The notes under the pieces are model-generated. The model saw nothing but the letters and a program-made list of their open reading frames with translations, did not search any database and was not told where the DNA came from. 62,007 nucleotides of DNA from a virus, in IMG/VR virus record IMGVR_UViG_3300042307_001090, positions 1 to 62,007 of that record; one strand, 5' to 3'. This document shows, one piece after another, positions 49,649-57,817 of this stretch (its first letter is position 1; each line of letters starts with the position of its first letter). A program made the translations under genes and the position numbers.

Positions 49649-51148
49649 ATGGCTCAAAACATCATCACTGATTACACGCTGAACAAGGCCGGCGGCACGC
49701 TGACCTTGAACGGCATCGCGACCGTTCGCGTAGAAAGTCTTATTCGTGTCTTCAACATAACTCGGAACGTAATGGTTCACGAGCTCGCTGCGAAGAACAC
49801 GATCCTGCAAGCGGTCGGATCCGTTTTCACGCTGTCTGCCGCTGCGCTCGATAGCATCAGCGCCGATACCGACGTGCTTCATATTGTCTATGACGGAAGC
49901 ATCCAGACCGTTGATGCCGCCTACGAACCGACCGGCGGCAAGCTCCTCGTCGGCACAGCCCGCGAAAAATTTTTTGATAATTTCCGCGAATTCGACACCA
50001 GCCCAACGGGTAATTGGCAGGTGGTCCAAACCGGCGACGGCATGGCTATCACCGGCCCTTTTGGTGGTGGGGTAGCAGGCGCAACCCCCTACATTAACAT
50101 CTCCAGCGGCACCACCTCAGGAGCAATGACCGTGATTCTGTCGCGGGCCTCGTTCTTGCCTCCGACGGAACTTCGGTATCAGATCAGCGCATCACAGCGC
50201 ATCGCCAACAACGCCTTTAGAATCGGCTTTGTTGAAGTCGATGACGCGGGCGCGTTGGTTGTTGATACGACCTATGCCGCAGCCCCCGGTGTGCTCAATG
50301 CTCGCAACGCCGTGTTTCAGGAAATGAGCGGCACGACTGCGACGACTGGCACGCTTCTGGTGCGTGCTGCCGCAGCCGCGCAGGACTCTTTTACTACTGC
50401 CTTTGGCGTCGGCTCCACCACGGCTGCCACAGGTTCGACGCCCAACTTCATCGTTGCGGCCACCTACGGTCTCATGTTCGAGCGCGACCGCATCAACGCC
50501 CGTTCGTGGGGTCAGAATTTGATCGCCAACACAGGCGGACAATTTGCCTATGACCGCACGCTCCCCAACCCAACGCGAAAATACAAACTGTGTATCCTTG
50601 TGGAGAATACGGGGGTCCCGGCTAGCTCGACGGATTGGCGCATCCACCTCGTAAACGTACTGGATGCCGTGCGATTCGATGTCAGTCCCCGCGCTGCGGG
50701 CACAAACGACCTGTCGAAAGCATTTCCGGTGAATCTCGCGGGCGGTACACTCGGCACCCTTACCACCTTGACCACGGCGGGCACCCCCGCAGTCCCAGCA
50801 ACGCCGTATTTCGTCAACTCGGCGGCGTCCACCAACGGCGCTTTGATCCTCACCGGAACGTCCGGCCTGAGTGCGCTTTGGGCGACGAACACCGGAGCAG
50901 GAGCGGCGTTCGTAAAACTCTACAACAAGGCCACCGCGCCAACGGTCGGCACCGACGTTCCCGAAATGATTATCCCCGTCCCAGCGGCTTTGGCTGGCGT
51001 GCCAGGCACGGCAACGCTGCCGATGGGTTTCAACGGCTTCCGGTTCCCGCTCGGACTCGGCATCGCGATTACGGGGGCGGTTGCCGACACCGACACCACC
51101 GCTGTCGCAGCCGGACAGGTCAAAGTCAAACTCAGCCGCACCGTCTAA
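49649..51148 (+). CDS. Large hypothetical virion protein
   Basis: 499 residues, start in the ATACC-ATG context. Beta-rich throughout; no helical bundles. Contains FDNFREFDTSPTGNWQVVQT and GGVAGATPYINISSG, which look like a jelly-roll or fibre-like fold, and a C-terminal half with TPAVPATPYFVNSAASTNGA. No family recognised. Between portal and capsid, so it may be a head decoration or head fibre. Confidence 0.65.
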   Translation: MAQNIITDYTLNKAGGTLTLNGIATVRVESLIRVFNITRNVMVHELAAKNTILQAVGSVFTLSAAALDSISADTDVLHIVYDGSIQTVDAAYEPTGGKLLVGTAREKFFDNFREFDTSPTGNWQVVQTGDGMAITGPFGGGVAGATPYINISSGTTSGAMTVILSRASFLPPTELRYQISASQRIANNAFRIGFVEVDDAGALVVDTTYAAAPGVLNARNAVFQEMSGTTATTGTLLVRAAAAAQDSFTTAFGVGSTTAATGSTPNFIVAATYGLMFERDRINARSWGQNLIANTGGQFAYDRTLPNPTRKYKLCILVENTGVPASSTDWRIHLVNVLDAVRFDVSPRAAGTNDLSKAFPVNLAGGTLGTLTTLTTAGTPAVPATPYFVNSAASTNGALILTGTSGLSALWATNTGAGAAFVKLYNKATAPTVGTDVPEMIIPVPAALAGVPGTATLPMGFNGFRFPLGLGIAITGAVADTDTTAVAAGQVKVKLSRTV

Positions 51149-51152
51149 TCAA

Positions 51153-51467
51153 ATGCCTACTAACTACAACCCTGCAACGGGACTTCCATATACTCGCGTC
51201 GAGTCAATTCACATCGAGTTTCGCCCAGACCGCGCCGATGTCACCATACTCGAAGGTGAGGCAATCGTCGCGGGCGGAGAGGTACGCAGGCTCGATTCGG
51301 TGCCTCGCGTCCTCACGTTCACGCTGCCACTCGACGCCGAGGGCCTAGCCGCCGCGTTTCCCCGCCGCGATTTTGAGACGGGCGAGGTTACGACCGGCAA
51401 CGTCACGGTCGGCGAGGTTGTTGTAGGTATGCTCGCCGTCATTCGCGCTAAGCAGATCGAGAGCTAA
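51153..51467 (+). CDS. Small hypothetical protein
   Basis: 104 residues, ATG 4 bases after the previous stop. Contains HIEFRPDRADVTILEGEAIV and a beta-rich centre; ends GMLAVIRAKQIES. No family recognised. Last gene before the capsid element C. Confidence 0.6.
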   Translation: MPTNYNPATGLPYTRVESIHIEFRPDRADVTILEGEAIVAGGEVRRLDSVPRVLTFTLPLDAEGLAAAFPRRDFETGEVTTGNVTVGEVVVGMLAVIRAKQIES

Positions 51468-51514
51468 ACGCCGACCATTTCGCTTACCGCACACGGCCGA
51501 CCTGCCGTAACGCA

Positions 51515-51533
51515 GGAAAGACCCGCACAAGAC
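51515..51533 (+). repeat. Late element copy C
   Basis: Exact GGAAAGACCCGCACAAGAC, 33 bases before the capsid ATG. Flanks CGCAGG and CCTGCG form a 6-bp stem, as in copy A. No start codon opens its frame here, so translation of this copy is unlikely. Confidence 0.9.
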
Positions 51534-51566
51534 CTGCGCGGGTCGCATCCATAATATCAACGCAAC

Positions 51567-53453
51567 ATGAGCACCGTAGCAACCGAGGTCTCACAGGCCC
51601 AGCGCATCGCCCCCGGCGTGATGCTGCGCCGCGCCCTGCGTGTCGGCACCATCGACAAGGAAAAGCGCACCGTCGAGGTGGCGTTTTCGTCCGACGTTGA
51701 GCTGAAGCGCTGGGGCGAAATCGAGGTTTTGTCGCACGCGCCTGGTGCCGTCGACATGACCCGCATGGAGGACGGCGCGGCCGTCCTCTTTAATCACAAT
51801 TTCGATACGCAACTCGGCGTCGTTGAGAGCGCCCGCATTGATCCTGACGGCAAGGGCCGCGCTGTTGTCCGCTTCGGCAACGGCACCTTTGCTGAAGAAA
51901 AATGGCGGGATGTCCAGGACGGAATCCTGAAGCACATCAGCGTCGGTTACAAAATCGAAGAAGTGAAGCTGAACGAGACCCGCTCTGATGGAACCGACGT
52001 TTACGTCGTCAACCGTTGGCAGCCCTACGAGATCAGCTTCGTCACCGTCCCTGCCGACCCGACCGTCGGCGTGGGCAGAAACCTAAACACCGCCTCCGCT
52101 ACCGCGCAGGCTCCGGTCGAAAAATCTCAGAAACCAACTATTACCATGAGTGCAAATCCCACCGCTGAAAATCAGCCCGCTGGTCCCGACCTTGCTGTTG
52201 AGACCCGCAAGGCTTCCGACGCCGAGTTCTCGCGCGTTCGTTCCATCCTCGAAATCGGCAAGAAATATGAGCTGGCCGACCTCGCGCAGGAGTTCGTCTC
52301 CGAGCGCCGTAGCGAAGCCGAGTTCAAAGAAGCCGTGCTCACCAAAATGCAGGAGCGCACCAAGACGCTGAAGAGCTCCGGCGAAATCGGCATGTCCGAC
52401 AAGGAGGCCCGCAAGTTCTCGTTCGTCCGCCTCCTTGCTTCCGCCGCCGACCCCAAGAACCACAAGCTACACGAGGCCGCCGCTTACGAGCGCGAAGTCT
52501 GCGAAGCCGCCGCCAAAGCCTCGCACCGCTCCGTTGCTGGCATGAGCATCCCGCTCGAAGTGCTCCGCACCCCGCTTGACGCCGAGCTCTCCAAGCGCGC
52601 CGATGTTCTCTCGGTCAAGACCGGCACCGGCTACACCGGCACCGGCTCCGCCACCGTTGCGACCACGCTGCTCGCCAGCTCGTTCGTCGACCTGCTCCGC
52701 CCCCGCACCTTCATCATGCGTCGCGCCTCCGTGCTCGGCGGCCTGGTTGGCAACTTCGACATCCCGAAGCAAGTCACCGGCGCCTCTGGCTACTGGATCG
52801 GCGAGGATGATCCCGCTGGCCAGTCCGATGTCGACTTCGGCCTCATCAGCCTGAACCCCAAGACCGCCTCCGGTTTTGTGGATGTCACCCGCAAGATGCT
52901 CATGCAGTCCTCGCTCGACGTGGAGGCCCTCGTGCGCCTTGACCTCGCGAAGGGTCTTGCCCAGACCATCGACAAGGCCGGCCTCTACGGCACCGGCGCC
53001 AACGGCCAGCCCAAGGGTCTGAAGCTTTATGACGGCATCAACGCCGTGGACTTCTCTGGCGTCAACCCCACCTACGCTGAGCTCGTGGAGATGGAGTCGC
53101 AGATCGCTGCCGACAACGCCGACGTGAACTCCATGGCCTACGTGGTCAACTCCGGCATGCGCGGCTACACCAAGAGCACCCTGAAGTTCTCTGGCGTGTC
53201 CGGCACCATTTGGGAACCGGGCGACAGCATCAACGGCTACGGCACCGAGGTCACCAATCAGGTCACCGCCGGCGACGTGTTCTTCGGTAACTGGTCCGAC
53301 TTCTGGGCAGCCATGTGGGGCGGCCTGGAGCTGAACGTCGATCCGTACAGCCACAGCACCCGCGGCCGCATTCGCGTGATCGCCATGCAGGACGTGGACT
53401 TCGCGGTTCGCCGTGTCGAGTCCTTCACCTACGGCAAGCAGCTCACCCCGTAA
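51567..53453 (+). CDS. Prohead protease-scaffold-capsid fusion (HK97-type)
   Basis: 628 residues. Residues 1-170: HK97-type prohead protease with His77 (LFNHNFDTQLG), Ser125 (KHISVGYK) and Glu155 (YEISFVTVPADP) as the expected catalytic triad. Residues ~194-310: helical scaffold/delta region. Residues ~320-628: HK97-fold major capsid protein (GNFDIPKQVTGASGYWIGED, SSLDVEALVRLDLAKGLAQT, SNYGTEVTNQ-type end). Codon use here is strongly C-ending, consistent with high expression. An internal ATG at 52146 (TACC-ATG) could give a capsid-only product. Followed by a hairpin at 53469-53492. Confidence 0.9.
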   Translation: MSTVATEVSQAQRIAPGVMLRRALRVGTIDKEKRTVEVAFSSDVELKRWGEIEVLSHAPGAVDMTRMEDGAAVLFNHNFDTQLGVVESARIDPDGKGRAVVRFGNGTFAEEKWRDVQDGILKHISVGYKIEEVKLNETRSDGTDVYVVNRWQPYEISFVTVPADPTVGVGRNLNTASATAQAPVEKSQKPTITMSANPTAENQPAGPDLAVETRKASDAEFSRVRSILEIGKKYELADLAQEFVSERRSEAEFKEAVLTKMQERTKTLKSSGEIGMSDKEARKFSFVRLLASAADPKNHKLHEAAAYEREVCEAAAKASHRSVAGMSIPLEVLRTPLDAELSKRADVLSVKTGTGYTGTGSATVATTLLASSFVDLLRPRTFIMRRASVLGGLVGNFDIPKQVTGASGYWIGEDDPAGQSDVDFGLISLNPKTASGFVDVTRKMLMQSSLDVEALVRLDLAKGLAQTIDKAGLYGTGANGQPKGLKLYDGINAVDFSGVNPTYAELVEMESQIAADNADVNSMAYVVNSGMRGYTKSTLKFSGVSGTIWEPGDSINGYGTEVTNQVTAGDVFFGNWSDFWAAMWGGLELNVDPYSHSTRGRIRVIAMQDVDFAVRRVESFTYGKQLTP

Positions 53454-53468
53454 TCTGAGCACAACACT

Positions 53469-53492
53469 GGCGGCCCCTTAACCGGGGCCGCC
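53469..53492 (+). other. Strong hairpin between capsid and next gene
   Basis: GGCGGCCCC and GGGGCCGCC with a short loop; no T-run. May slow RNA decay or adjust relative expression of the capsid gene rather than terminate. Confidence 0.6.
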
Positions 53493-53520
53493 TAAAACCA
53501 AAACACCAACTCACACTCAC

Positions 53521-53916
53521 ATGGCTATTACCATCACCGCAGTTCGGCCCCTTATGGTTGCCGGCTCTCTTGTCGCTGTCGGCGGCACCGCGTCGGTTGA
53601 CGACGCGCTGGCCCTTCAGCTCGTGAATAACGGCGACGCCACCGCAACCCTTGCGGATAACGGCACCGCCCCTGGCAACTTCGAAGTCGTTTTCTCCGGA
53701 ACCCGCAGCTGGGCCGGCGGCGCGGCCGCTACCGATGCCCTGACCCTGACCGGCCTGAAGGCCACCGACATCGTGAACGCCACGTTGCGCGCTCGTGCCA
53801 GCACCGAGACCCTTGTTCTCGCCGTGCCCACGACCAACACGCTGACCTTCACGCTCTCGGCGAACGGCACCAACACCACGACCAAGATCGACTACAAAGT
53901 CCTTCGCCCGCTCTAA
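53521..53916 (+). CDS. Probable head decoration protein
   Basis: 131 residues, Ala/Thr/Val-rich (MAITITAVRPLMVAGSLVAV), likely beta-rich; the second half (RASTETLVLAVPTTNTLTF) looks like an Ig-like or D-type cap. No family recognised. Located directly after the capsid, ahead of a strong terminator, which is the usual place for capsid-stabilising proteins; this role is inferred. Confidence 0.55.
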   Translation: MAITITAVRPLMVAGSLVAVGGTASVDDALALQLVNNGDATATLADNGTAPGNFEVVFSGTRSWAGGAAATDALTLTGLKATDIVNATLRARASTETLVLAVPTTNTLTFTLSANGTNTTTKIDYKVLRPL

Positions 53917-53937
53917 GTGAGCAGGTCGCTTCAGGTT

Positions 53938-53971
53938 GGGCGCCGGCCGGTAACGCCGGCGCCCTTTTTTT
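53938..53971 (+). terminator. Intrinsic terminator ending the capsid unit
   Basis: GGGCGCCGGC, loop, GCCGGCGCCC (10-bp perfect stem) then seven T's. Together with late element C it brackets the capsid and decoration genes. Confidence 0.95.
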
Positions 53972-53991
53972 GTTAACCCGACACGTATTTT

Positions 53992-54468
53992 ATGGCCACT
54001 ACCATTTTGCCCAAAGGCGAGACCATGCAGGTGCGCTTGCTGCGCAGCATGCACATTCGGGGCGAGTACATCGCCGCCGGCACCGTGATCAACGTGGACC
54101 GGCAAGACGGCCGCCAGATGATTTATCACGAGCGCGCCGTGCCGTTCGTTGAGCAGCCCGCCGCCGCCGCGGTCGCCGAGCCCGTTCCCGCCGAGCCCGC
54201 CGAGCCCGCGCGTTCCGAGCCCGTGAACTCCGCCGCCGAGCCCGAGCGTTCCGAGCCCGCGCCCGCCGCCGAGCCCGAGCCCATCCCTTCCGATGCACCA
54301 GGCGTGCAAACGGATTTAGCGCCCGTCGCCGAGTCGGCGGACGCGGTCATTTCCGCCGAGCCCGCGAAGGCCCGCCGTACTCGTAAGCCCAAGGCCGACA
54401 CCGTGGCCGATGCGGGAATCCCCGTTTCGCCCGCGACTCAAACCGAGAATCCCGGCGCCTCCGTCTGA
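53992..54468 (+). CDS. Hypothetical head-tail region protein with Glu/Pro/Ala repeats
   Basis: 158 residues. The first ~55 are folded (MATTILPKGETMQVRLLRSM, AAGTVINVDRQDGRQMIYHE). The rest is an EPA/SEP repeat (AEPAEPARSEP, AAEPERSEPAP) and a Lys/Arg-rich C-terminus (KARRTRKPKAD). Low-complexity tails like this often stay disordered. No family recognised. Its stop overlaps the next start. Confidence 0.6.
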   Translation: MATTILPKGETMQVRLLRSMHIRGEYIAAGTVINVDRQDGRQMIYHERAVPFVEQPAAAAVAEPVPAEPAEPARSEPVNSAAEPERSEPAPAAEPEPIPSDAPGVQTDLAPVAESADAVISAEPAKARRTRKPKADTVADAGIPVSPATQTENPGASV

Positions 54469-54776
54469 TGGCCTTCGTCGAGCCCACCAACGTATTCTTC
54501 AACGCCGGCCCGCTGAGTTTCAGCGTGCCGGCTACGTTGCGTTTTAATAGCGGCAACGTGGTGAAGCAGGTGATTTTTGACGACCCTTTCCTTGACACGC
54601 AGGCTGGCGAGGTCGTCATGGACACGCGCCGCCCGATGCTCACCGCGCGCGAGTCTGACCTAGCCGGCGTCACCCGGGGCCTCCTTGTTTCGATCGGCGC
54701 GAAAAATTACAGTGTGATCGAAGTCCGGCCGGACGGCACCGGCATGGCTTACGTTGAGCTTGCCTACGAGGCGTAG
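54468..54776 (+). CDS. Head-tail joining protein (gpFII-like pattern)
   Basis: 102 residues. PTNVFFNAGPLSFSVPATLR and VVKQVIFDDPFLDTQAGEVV, then TGMAYVELAYEA, resemble lambda gpFII-type head completion proteins. It follows a protein of unknown function and precedes a likely nucleotide enzyme and minor tail Z. Assignment is by position plus pattern. Confidence 0.6.
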   Translation: MAFVEPTNVFFNAGPLSFSVPATLRFNSGNVVKQVIFDDPFLDTQAGEVVMDTRRPMLTARESDLAGVTRGLLVSIGAKNYSVIEVRPDGTGMAYVELAYEA

Positions 54777-54794
54777 CGCGGCACGCTCCCGGCG

Positions 54795-55112
54795 ATGATT
54801 CCAAACGGCTACTACCTTGCCGGGCCTATGTCCGGTTTCCCTGAAAATAACTTCCCGGCGTTTCATGCCGAGGCCGGCCGCCTGCGGGCGCTTGGCCACC
54901 GCATCGCAAACCCCGCCGAGGCGTCTATCGGCGAAAACCCAACCTGGGCGGGTTTCATGCGCGAGGACATCGGCATGCTGTTGACTTGCGAGGCTGTCGT
55001 CGTTTTGCCGGGGTGGGATAAATCCAAGGGCGCAACGCTTGAAGTGCACATCGCCCGCTCGCTCGGCATGGCGGTGCTTGACCTAAGCCTTCAGCCCATT
55101 CCTCATGAGTAG
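54795..55112 (+). CDS. DUF4406-like nucleotide enzyme inside the neck region
   Basis: 105 residues. YYLAGPMSGFPENNFPAFHA, then NPTWAGFMREDIGMLLTCEA and VVLPGWDKSKGATLEVHIA match the DUF4406 family (nucleoside 2-deoxyribosyltransferase-like). Enzymes of this type are usually early genes, so its place among head-tail genes is odd. It probably acts on free nucleotides, if active. The stop overlaps the next gene by 8 bases. Confidence 0.8.
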   Translation: MIPNGYYLAGPMSGFPENNFPAFHAEAGRLRALGHRIANPAEASIGENPTWAGFMREDIGMLLTCEAVVVLPGWDKSKGATLEVHIARSLGMAVLDLSLQPIPHE

Positions 55113-55671
55113 TTCCCCGCTGCGCGTAAAGTTCGACGCCTCGGACTTTGAATCGCTCGGGGCGGAGTTCAGCGTCTTTAAGGGTGAGATCCAAGAAGCC
55201 GTGCGGCGCGCCGTGAAAACCACCACCCAGCGGATTCAAGAGGAGGCAATCAGCGAGTTCGTGAAGGTCTCCGGCCTGCGCGTGTCGGGTGTGAGGAAGC
55301 GCATGTTTTTGCGTTACAAATACGCCGACGGCTACGGGCGCATTTGGTGGGGACTGTCGCCGGTATCGCTGGCGTTATTGAGCCCGAGGCGCTCGGCCAG
55401 CGGAGTGCGTGCAGGCCCCGTCTCAGTAGCGGGAGGGTTCATGCCGGGAGGCGACTATAAGCGCTCGGTGTTTAAGCGTCGCGGCCGCGAACGCCTGCCC
55501 ATAGACAAACAGTTTTACGAAGTACGCGACATGGGCGAAGGCGTTATTCGCGAAAAGATTGAACCCGTGATCGAAAGTATTTTTAAGGAGGAGCTGCGCG
55601 ATGAACTCCTCGGCGCTGTCTCCGGCGCCACGCGCGCGAAACGCCGCACCACCAAACGCTTTAAGCCATGA
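55105..55671 (+). CDS. Minor tail / neck protein (lambda gpZ-like)
   Basis: 188 residues. KFDASDFESLGAEFSVFKGE, AVKTTTQRIQEEAISEFVKV and YADGYGRIWWGLSPVSLALL, then DMGEGVIREKIEPVIESIF, match prophage minor tail protein Z. It connects the head to the tail end. Overlaps both neighbours slightly. Confidence 0.75.
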   Translation: MSSSPLRVKFDASDFESLGAEFSVFKGEIQEAVRRAVKTTTQRIQEEAISEFVKVSGLRVSGVRKRMFLRYKYADGYGRIWWGLSPVSLALLSPRRSASGVRAGPVSVAGGFMPGGDYKRSVFKRRGRERLPIDKQFYEVRDMGEGVIREKIEPVIESIFKEELRDELLGAVSGATRAKRRTTKRFKP

Positions 55672-56267
55672 GCCAAGACGCCTATAACCCCCTTCCTGCC
55701 GTTGACCTGGCCGCGCTTCATGAAGCGATCAAGACCGGCCTGCGCGCCGCGTTCCCCTTGTCGGGGCCGGGCGCCGTTGTGACCATCGACTATTACGGCC
55801 GCCAAGGTGAGCGCATCGTCACGCCGGCGATCCTCTTTGAGCTCACGGCGATTCTCCCGGGCGAGGGCGACGACGACGTGGGCACCGAGCAGTACAACTC
55901 GACACTCGAGTTCTCCGCTTATGTGATGGTGAGCTACCGCGAGGTCGCCGCCAAGCTCGCCGTTCGGTCCCTCATTGCTCGCACGCTCGCCGCGATCCGC
56001 GGTCAACGCTGGGCGCAGACCGGCGTCTTCACGCAGGCCAAGGTTTCCGGCGCGTTCCCCGACCAATTCCAAAACACGCAGGGCGGCAAATCGCCGAACG
56101 AGTCTTATGAGATGTGGCGAATCGATTGGACTCACGACGCGGTTATTAAGACCAGCGTATGGGACCCGTCCGGCGTTGTCCCGACCGAGGTCTGGCTTGG
56201 CATTGACCCCGAGACCGGCGTGCCGAACGTGGACAAATACACGCAGGTTGTGCCCGAGGCACCGTAA
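55668..56267 (+). CDS. Tail completion-type protein
   Basis: 199 residues. Contains LAALHEAIKTGLRAAFPLSG, YNSTLEFSAYVMVSYREVAA and YEMWRIDWTHDAVIKTSVWD; position between Z and V suggests a tail-completion or neck protein, resembling gp37/DUF1834-type proteins of Mu-like phages. Assignment is uncertain. Four-base overlap with Z. Confidence 0.6.
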   Translation: MSQDAYNPLPAVDLAALHEAIKTGLRAAFPLSGPGAVVTIDYYGRQGERIVTPAILFELTAILPGEGDDDVGTEQYNSTLEFSAYVMVSYREVAAKLAVRSLIARTLAAIRGQRWAQTGVFTQAKVSGAFPDQFQNTQGGKSPNESYEMWRIDWTHDAVIKTSVWDPSGVVPTEVWLGIDPETGVPNVDKYTQVVPEAP

Positions 56268-56270
56268 CCC

Positions 56271-56897
56271 ATGAATGAATTTGCGCTCAATGAACTGGCT
56301 CGGCGAATGTCGAACCTGATTCGCGCCGGCACCATCGGCGAGGTCAACGCCACCGATGCGCGCGCCCGCGTGCAGATTGGCGCGCTGCTTACCGCGCCGC
56401 TGCCGTGGCTGACCGCTCGGGCCGGTGAAGACCGCACCTGGTGGGCGCCGAGTATTGGCGAGCAGGTTCTCGTGCTCGCGCCCGACGGCGAGCTGGCAGC
56501 CGGGTGGATTCTCCCGGGCGCTTACACTCAGGCATCGCCGGCGCCGGTCACCAATCCAGCCATTCACCGCACGACCTACCGCGACGGGGCCGTCGTTGAA
56601 TACGACACCGCCGAGCACAGGCTCACCGTCTCGGGCGTCGCGCAGGTAGCCGTCACTGGCAGCACGAGCTTGGTCGTCACCGCTCCGGCTATCACGATGA
56701 ATGGCGACTTTACGGTCAACGGCAACACCACGCTGAACGGTCCGCTCGCCCAGGGCACCGGCTCAAACGGCGGCGACGCGATCATGGCCGGCCCCTTGCA
56801 GGTTGCAGCCGACGTTATTGCCGACGGCGTCTCGCTTACTTTACACACGCATGGTGGCGTTGACACCGGCGGTGGCGATACCGACATCCCGAATTAA
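56271..56897 (+). CDS. V: Baseplate assembly protein V (spike)
   Basis: 208 residues. LARRMSNLIRAGTIGEVNAT, ALLTAPLPWLTARAGEDRTW and EQVLVLAPDGELAAGWILPG define gpV; the C-terminus (TITMNGDFTVNGNTTLNGPL, ending HTHGGVDTGGGDTDIPN) is the beta-helical spike. gpV pierces the outer membrane with the help of a metal-binding HxH tip; the HTHGG motif is present. Confidence 0.95.
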   Translation: MNEFALNELARRMSNLIRAGTIGEVNATDARARVQIGALLTAPLPWLTARAGEDRTWWAPSIGEQVLVLAPDGELAAGWILPGAYTQASPAPVTNPAIHRTTYRDGAVVEYDTAEHRLTVSGVAQVAVTGSTSLVVTAPAITMNGDFTVNGNTTLNGPLAQGTGSNGGDAIMAGPLQVAADVIADGVSLTLHTHGGVDTGGGDTDIPN

Positions 56898-56915
56898 CCT
56901 TAATCCTAACTACCT

Positions 56916-57308
56916 ATGCCCGACACTTGGAACTCACTCACGCTTGGCGATATTTTCCCCGGCCCTAGCAGCACGATCGGCTCGCTTAAAGGGCAGGCTG
57001 ATAACCTGTTTGCCCGCTATGGCCGGATACAGTCGCAGCTCAACGCGAAGGTCGCCGCGCTGGAGACAATGAAGAACGAGTCAACGACGCTTGCCAACGG
57101 TCTCACACAGGCAGGTTTTTACCGGATCAATCTCGCGCCAAGCGTAGGCGGCTGGGCTGACCGCGCAAGCTCGGCCGCAGGCGCGCCGCCGAACGAGGGT
57201 TATTCGTGCGGCATTCTGATCGTCGTGCAGGCGCCCGATCTGCTCTCGCTCGGCGACAAGTACACGAAGCTGACCTCGATGCTGACCTCGCCGGTCAACC
57301 TCGGGTAA
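56916..57308 (+). CDS. Hypothetical baseplate-region protein
   Basis: 130 residues. Helical centre (KGQADNLFARYGRIQSQLNA), C-terminal region GYSCGILIVVQAPDLLSLGD. No family recognised. It sits between V and W, where P2 has no gene, so it may be an accessory baseplate component. Confidence 0.6.
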   Translation: MPDTWNSLTLGDIFPGPSSTIGSLKGQADNLFARYGRIQSQLNAKVAALETMKNESTTLANGLTQAGFYRINLAPSVGGWADRASSAAGAPPNEGYSCGILIVVQAPDLLSLGDKYTKLTSMLTSPVNLG

Positions 57309-57332
57309 CTGACCAGCCGGCGGCGGCGGGGC

Positions 57333-57424
57333 GTGCCGCTGGCAGGAAAGCGCGCTGATTACGGCGAGGCGTGCCGTTAGCAGGGAAGCGCGATGATTAC
57401 GGCGAGGCGTGCCGCTAGCAGGAA
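57333..57424 (+). repeat. 38-base tandem repeat with nested mini-ORFs
   Basis: Units start at 57333, 57371 and 57409 with GTGCCG-TT/CTA/TGGCAGG. Units 1 and 2 each code for a 15-residue peptide starting VPLAGKR and ending at a TAG inside the next unit. Unit 3 carries late element D. Confidence 0.75.
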
Positions 57425-57439
57425 AGACCCGCACAAGAC
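57421..57439 (+). repeat. Late element copy D
   Basis: Exact GGAAAGACCCGCACAAGAC, 33 bases before the start of the W gene (same spacing as copy C to capsid). Confidence 0.9.
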
Positions 57440-57472
57440 CCAAGCCGCGCCCCTGCGCATACTCGCCGGGCA

Positions 57473-57808
57473 ATGCGCGGCATCAACGCATCTTCAGGCA
57501 AGGCCATCGACGGCTTAGCCCACCTCCGGCAATCCATTGGGGACATTCTCTCGACCCCGCTGGGAAGCCGCGTCATGCGCCGCACTTACGGATCGCGCCT
57601 GTTTCAGTTGGTCGACGCGCCGGTCAACCGCGGCACGCTCGCCGAAATTTACGCCGCGACCGTTGACGCGCTTGTTACATGGGAGCCGCGCATCGCAGTT
57701 GAGCGCGTCCGGGTTGAGGCAATCAAGGCCGGCCGGATAACACTCACGCTCACCGCTACTCTCGTTGAATCCGGTGAACCTATCACGCTTGACGGGCTCG
57801 TCGTTTAA
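57473..57808 (+). CDS. W: Baseplate protein W (gp25-like)
   Basis: 111 residues. MRGINASSGKAIDGLAHLRQ, then SIGDILSTPLGSRVMRRTYG, DAPVNRGTLAEIYAATVDAL and WEPRIAVERVRVEA are the GPW/gp25 baseplate wedge signature. Its preceding GTG frame (57409-57666) overlaps in another frame and is ignored. Confidence 0.95.
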   Translation: MRGINASSGKAIDGLAHLRQSIGDILSTPLGSRVMRRTYGSRLFQLVDAPVNRGTLAEIYAATVDALVTWEPRIAVERVRVEAIKAGRITLTLTATLVESGEPITLDGLVV

Positions 57809-57817
57809 TTTTCGCGC

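Noticed and set aside
52467-53462. 331-codon minus-strand frame over the capsid domain
   Set aside because: Antisense of a highly biased C-ending gene; no domains.
55515-56618. 367-codon minus-strand frame over neck and V genes
   Set aside because: Same reason: GC-rich antisense shadow over recognisable genes.
57409-57666. GTG-started frame from the late element into gene W
   Set aside because: Runs through W in another frame with Arg/His/Pro-rich text; only the first ~20 residues resemble the mini-gene at 47148.
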